In this document: piece by piece, positions 7,019 to 8,956 of the stretch | How positions within the stretch are numbered: the first letter of the stretch is position 1 | How the letters are laid out: the number at the start of each line of letters is the position of its first letter | DNA from: Gemmatimonadota bacterium | GTDB taxonomy: Bacteria; Latescibacterota; UBA2968; UBA8231 | Direction of reading: 5' to 3' | DNA: 8,956 bases | Assembly: GCA_026706505.1 (NCBI GenBank) | Contig: JAPOYQ010000420.1 | Coordinates: forward strand, 1-8,956 | The notes under the pieces: generated by a model | What the model was told of the DNA's origin: nothing | The model's database searches: none | What the model saw: only the letters and a program-made list of their open reading frames with translations | Program-made: the position numbers and the translations under genes

Positions 7019-7765
7019 ATGGACCCGCAACCCCTCAAGGGAAAAAACGCCGTTGTCACCGGTGCTGCACGCGGCATAGGCCGCGCTATTGCCGAGCGCC
7101 TCGCCGCCGAGGGTGCCCAGGTGGCCATCTTAGATATCGACGTCGATGGCGCGCAGCGGACGGCTGCTGAAATCGGCGGTTCGACCATCGGCCTTGCCGT
7201 CGATGTGGCCCAGGCCGCTTCGGTTGACCAGGCCTTTGCCCAAGTTGCCGACCAGTTGGGCGGCCTCGACGTCTTGGTCAACAACGCTGGCATTGTCGGC
7301 ACGGACACGCCGGTTAAAGACTTAGCCGAAGACGACTGGGACCGCGTCCTCGACATCAATCTCAAGGGAACCTTTCTGTGCTCACAGGCGGCCCTGCGCT
7401 ATATGCTACCGCAACAGAGTGGCGTCATCTGCTCGCTGGCCTCTATCTCCGGCAAAGAGGGTAACGCCAATATGGCGCCCTACTCCGTATCCAAGGCGGG
7501 CGTCATCTGCTTTACTAAGACGCTGGCCAAAGAGGTTTTGGACTGCGGTATCCGCGTCAATTGCGTGGCTCCGGCCCTGATTGACACGCCGATATTGCAG
7601 GGCATGGACCAGGACCGAGTCGATTTCTTGACCGCCAAAATCCCCCTCGGCCGCTTGGGCCGCCCCGAAGAAGTGGCGGCGACCATTCTGTTCCTAGTAT
7701 CGGACGAATCGACCTTTGCCACGGGCCAGTGCTTTGACGTGAGCGGCGGTCGGGCGACCTATTGA
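7019..7765 (+). CDS. Classical short-chain dehydrogenase/reductase (SDR), probably NAD(H)-linked
   Basis: A 248-residue cytoplasmic SDR that interconverts an alcohol and a ketone on an unknown substrate. All classical landmarks are present: the TGAARGIG nucleotide loop (14-21), Asp39 at the end of strand two (AILDID, the usual sign of NAD preference), Asp62 for the adenine ring, NNAG (88-91), and the tetrad Asn114-Ser142-Tyr155-Lys159 (YSVSK) with the normal 13-residue Ser-Tyr spacing. The C-terminus FDVSGGRATY is typical of FabG-like SDRs acting on sugars, polyols or beta-keto groups. The usual PG motif reads PA (185-186). The length matches the family. ATG 7019 is chosen over an in-frame TTG at 6974, which would add 15 residues without family character. 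A GGGAG lies 13 bases upstream, rather far. The gene points at the dimethylformamidase-like gene, with only 18 bases between the stops. The name fabG would be over-specific. Confidence 0.92.
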   Translation: MDPQPLKGKNAVVTGAARGIGRAIAERLAAEGAQVAILDIDVDGAQRTAAEIGGSTIGLAVDVAQAASVDQAFAQVADQLGGLDVLVNNAGIVGTDTPVKDLAEDDWDRVLDINLKGTFLCSQAALRYMLPQQSGVICSLASISGKEGNANMAPYSVSKAGVICFTKTLAKEVLDCGIRVNCVAPALIDTPILQGMDQDRVDFLTAKIPLGRLGRPEEVAATILFLVSDESTFATGQCFDVSGGRATY

Positions 7766-7783
7766 ATTGTAGAACTGTTTCCC

Positions 7784-8818
7784 CTAGTCGGCCAGATAGC
7801 GGCGGATGGCGTTTTCCGTGATTTTGGACACGGCCTCATCGACCAAAATGGAAGCTGGCCAACAGATAGATCCCACTGAAAAGACCGCACCGCCGCTGGC
7901 GGTCGCATGCTCGACGATCTCGGCCCCGCCTTCGTCCGGGTTGAGCCCCTTGGCCAACAGCCGCGTATTGGCCGGCGACTGTGGCGAGATTTTGTCGGTT
8001 TCGTGGCCCGAGGCCCCGCCCGGTATGCGCTGATGCAGGCTTTTTTCGCCGAAAACATCGCCGTTTTTCAGGCCCGTTCCCGCAAAACACCAGTGGGTAT
8101 CGTCTAATACCCGATACGGTGCGGCGGTCATGATGCCGCTATAGGAAAAGACCACGCCCAATAAGTTGGCCTCTGATTCCACCCGCCGGTCAAAGCGGCT
8201 GTCGTACTCCCGCCCGTCCGCGGCGAATTGGGGCTCGGAATGGCTCCAGTTGGTGTTGTGGTACACGATGCGGTGGTCGTCGAGGAATTCGACCTCGCAG
8301 TTGAGTCCGTTGCCGCCCAGGTACAGCAAGCGCCCGCCGCGCTCGAAGACCCAGTTCTTGAGCCGGAAGTACATCTCCTTGGACCAGTACTCGGGATGGG
8401 TGCTGATAATCAGCACTTTGTACTGGTCGAGCGGCACTTGGTCAAAGTGGAATTGCGTCTCCGCGTACAAGTCGTAATCAATGCCCTGGCGCTCCATCCA
8501 GCCGAACAAACGCCACTCGGCCGCGGCCATGTGGCAGCCTTGGCGGCCGGCAATGGGATCGGTCAGCCCCTCGTCCTCGTCGATGTGGTTGTACGGGTCG
8601 GGTCGTTCTAGCGACAACGGTGCGTACGTCTCCGCATTGTACGTGCGGTGCTCTTTCTCGGTGTAGCGCTTTAGTTCGAGGCGCGAGTTGATCGTCGGCG
8701 TGGCAGGGAAGCAATCGGCGTGGATGTAGTTGCTGCGGCCGCCAAAGCTATTGTACGCGTTCCAGTTGATATCCGAGGCCAGCACGGCCAGTGGTGCCGT
8801 GGGTTGGGTCGGAGCCAC
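7784..8818 (-). CDS. N,N-dimethylformamidase large-subunit-like protein (C-terminal domain), possibly 5'-interrupted
   Basis: From GTG 8818 the frame gives 344 residues, ending in TAG at 7784-7786. It resembles the C-terminal domain of N,N-dimethylformamidase large subunits, amidohydrolases with a mononuclear iron held by two Tyr and one Glu. Visible landmarks are WNAYNSFGGRSNY (19-31), a tyrosine-rich stretch about 57-66, the HPEYW motif (141-145, with Glu143 the expected iron ligand), and GGRLLYLGGNG (161-171), a glutamine-amidotransferase-like core. Which tyrosines bind metal is inferred from motif position. The GTG is probably not the natural start: the frame upstream is clearly coding in character and lacks ATG, GTG or TTG until a TAG at 8941-8939 (see the 8819-8956 entry). 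Known large subunits are about twice this length, so an N-terminal domain would lie outside the window. The substrate is unknown; many relatives are not tested amidases. No small-subunit gene is seen. Confidence 0.72.
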   Translation of the reverse strand: MAPTQPTAPLAVLASDINWNAYNSFGGRSNYIHADCFPATPTINSRLELKRYTEKEHRTYNAETYAPLSLERPDPYNHIDEDEGLTDPIAGRQGCHMAAAEWRLFGWMERQGIDYDLYAETQFHFDQVPLDQYKVLIISTHPEYWSKEMYFRLKNWVFERGGRLLYLGGNGLNCEVEFLDDHRIVYHNTNWSHSEPQFAADGREYDSRFDRRVESEANLLGVVFSYSGIMTAAPYRVLDDTHWCFAGTGLKNGDVFGEKSLHQRIPGGASGHETDKISPQSPANTRLLAKGLNPDEGGAEIVEHATASGGAVFSVGSICWPASILVDEAVSKITENAIRRYLAD

Positions 8819-8956
8819 GACCCAAGGGAAGGTAAAGAAGCGCCCTTCCTTGTCGCGGGCGTGCAGGTAGTACAGACCCGAGCGCTGGGGAGCCTCGTCG
8901 AATTGGTTCAGAGCTTTGCGGTGGTACCCGTGCTTATTCTACTGCTCGTCGGTCTG
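8819..8956 (-). pseudogene. Upstream part of the dimethylformamidase-like gene, broken by an in-frame TAG
   Basis: Reading the same frame upstream of GTG 8818 gives NKHGYRKALNQFDEAPQ, then RSGLYYLHARDKEGR, then FFTFPWVV, running directly into the conserved APTQP...LASDINWNAY segment. It reads as a domain lead-in and not as leader DNA. At 8941-8939 the frame meets TAG; beyond it five more open codons (QTDEQ) reach the edge. TGG to TAG (one C-to-T change at plus 8940) would give TDEQWNKHGY, a natural-looking sequence. TAG ends other genes here (the two at 298 and 2055), so general recoding is unlikely. It may be a true nonsense mutation, a sequencing or assembly error, or a split gene. The window is too short upstream to decide. 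Confidence 0.5.

Noticed and set aside
7766..7783. Bidirectional terminator between the convergent genes
   Set aside because: Only 18 bases, with no inverted repeat and no T-tract.
8228..8611. 127-codon Val-rich plus-strand frame
   Set aside because: Antisense to the dimethylformamidase-like gene; its valine richness mirrors GAC/GTC-type codons on the other strand.

Overview
The window comes from a GC-rich bacterium. It holds no rRNA, tRNA, CRISPR array, phage gene or insertion sequence. Proteins with Sec or lipoprotein signals, a parvulin-type periplasmic foldase and secreted ASPIC/UnbV beta-propeller proteins suggest a diderm, environmental, probably uncultured lineage. This mix is common in groups such as Latescibacterota, Poribacteria, Planctomycetota and Acidobacteriota, but nothing here fixes the phylum.

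Left and centre (1-6855) is a leftward run of five genes, all on the minus strand and all predicted to act outside the cytoplasm. In transcription order they are: a secreted CRTAC1-type FG-GAP/ASPIC-UnbV protein (6855-5149), a TPR lipoprotein (5152-3800), a second FG-GAP/ASPIC-UnbV protein (3803-2055), a two-parvulin-domain lipoprotein (1938-298), and the N-terminal 98 codons of a signal-peptide protein that runs off the left edge (294-1). The first three are joined by two 4-base ATGA stop/start overlaps and look translationally coupled. An AT-rich 116-base gap with promoter-like hexamers separates them from the last two, which sit 3 bases apart. The proposed theme is an exported cassette: a TPR scaffold between two paralogous Ca-binding propellers, with a foldase and a further secreted protein downstream.

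Right (7019-8956) holds two unrelated metabolic genes in convergent orientation, 18 bases apart. One is a complete classical SDR-family NAD(P)-dependent oxidoreductase on the plus strand. The other is a protein resembling the C-terminal domain of N,N-dimethylformamidase large subunits on the minus strand. The second gene's coding signal continues upstream of its only usable start codon (GTG) until an in-frame TAG close to the window edge. That TAG may be a TGG-to-TAG nonsense change, so the gene may be interrupted.

The 163-base divergent region (6856-7018) contains a small hairpin just upstream of the SDR gene. No convincing promoter was identified there.
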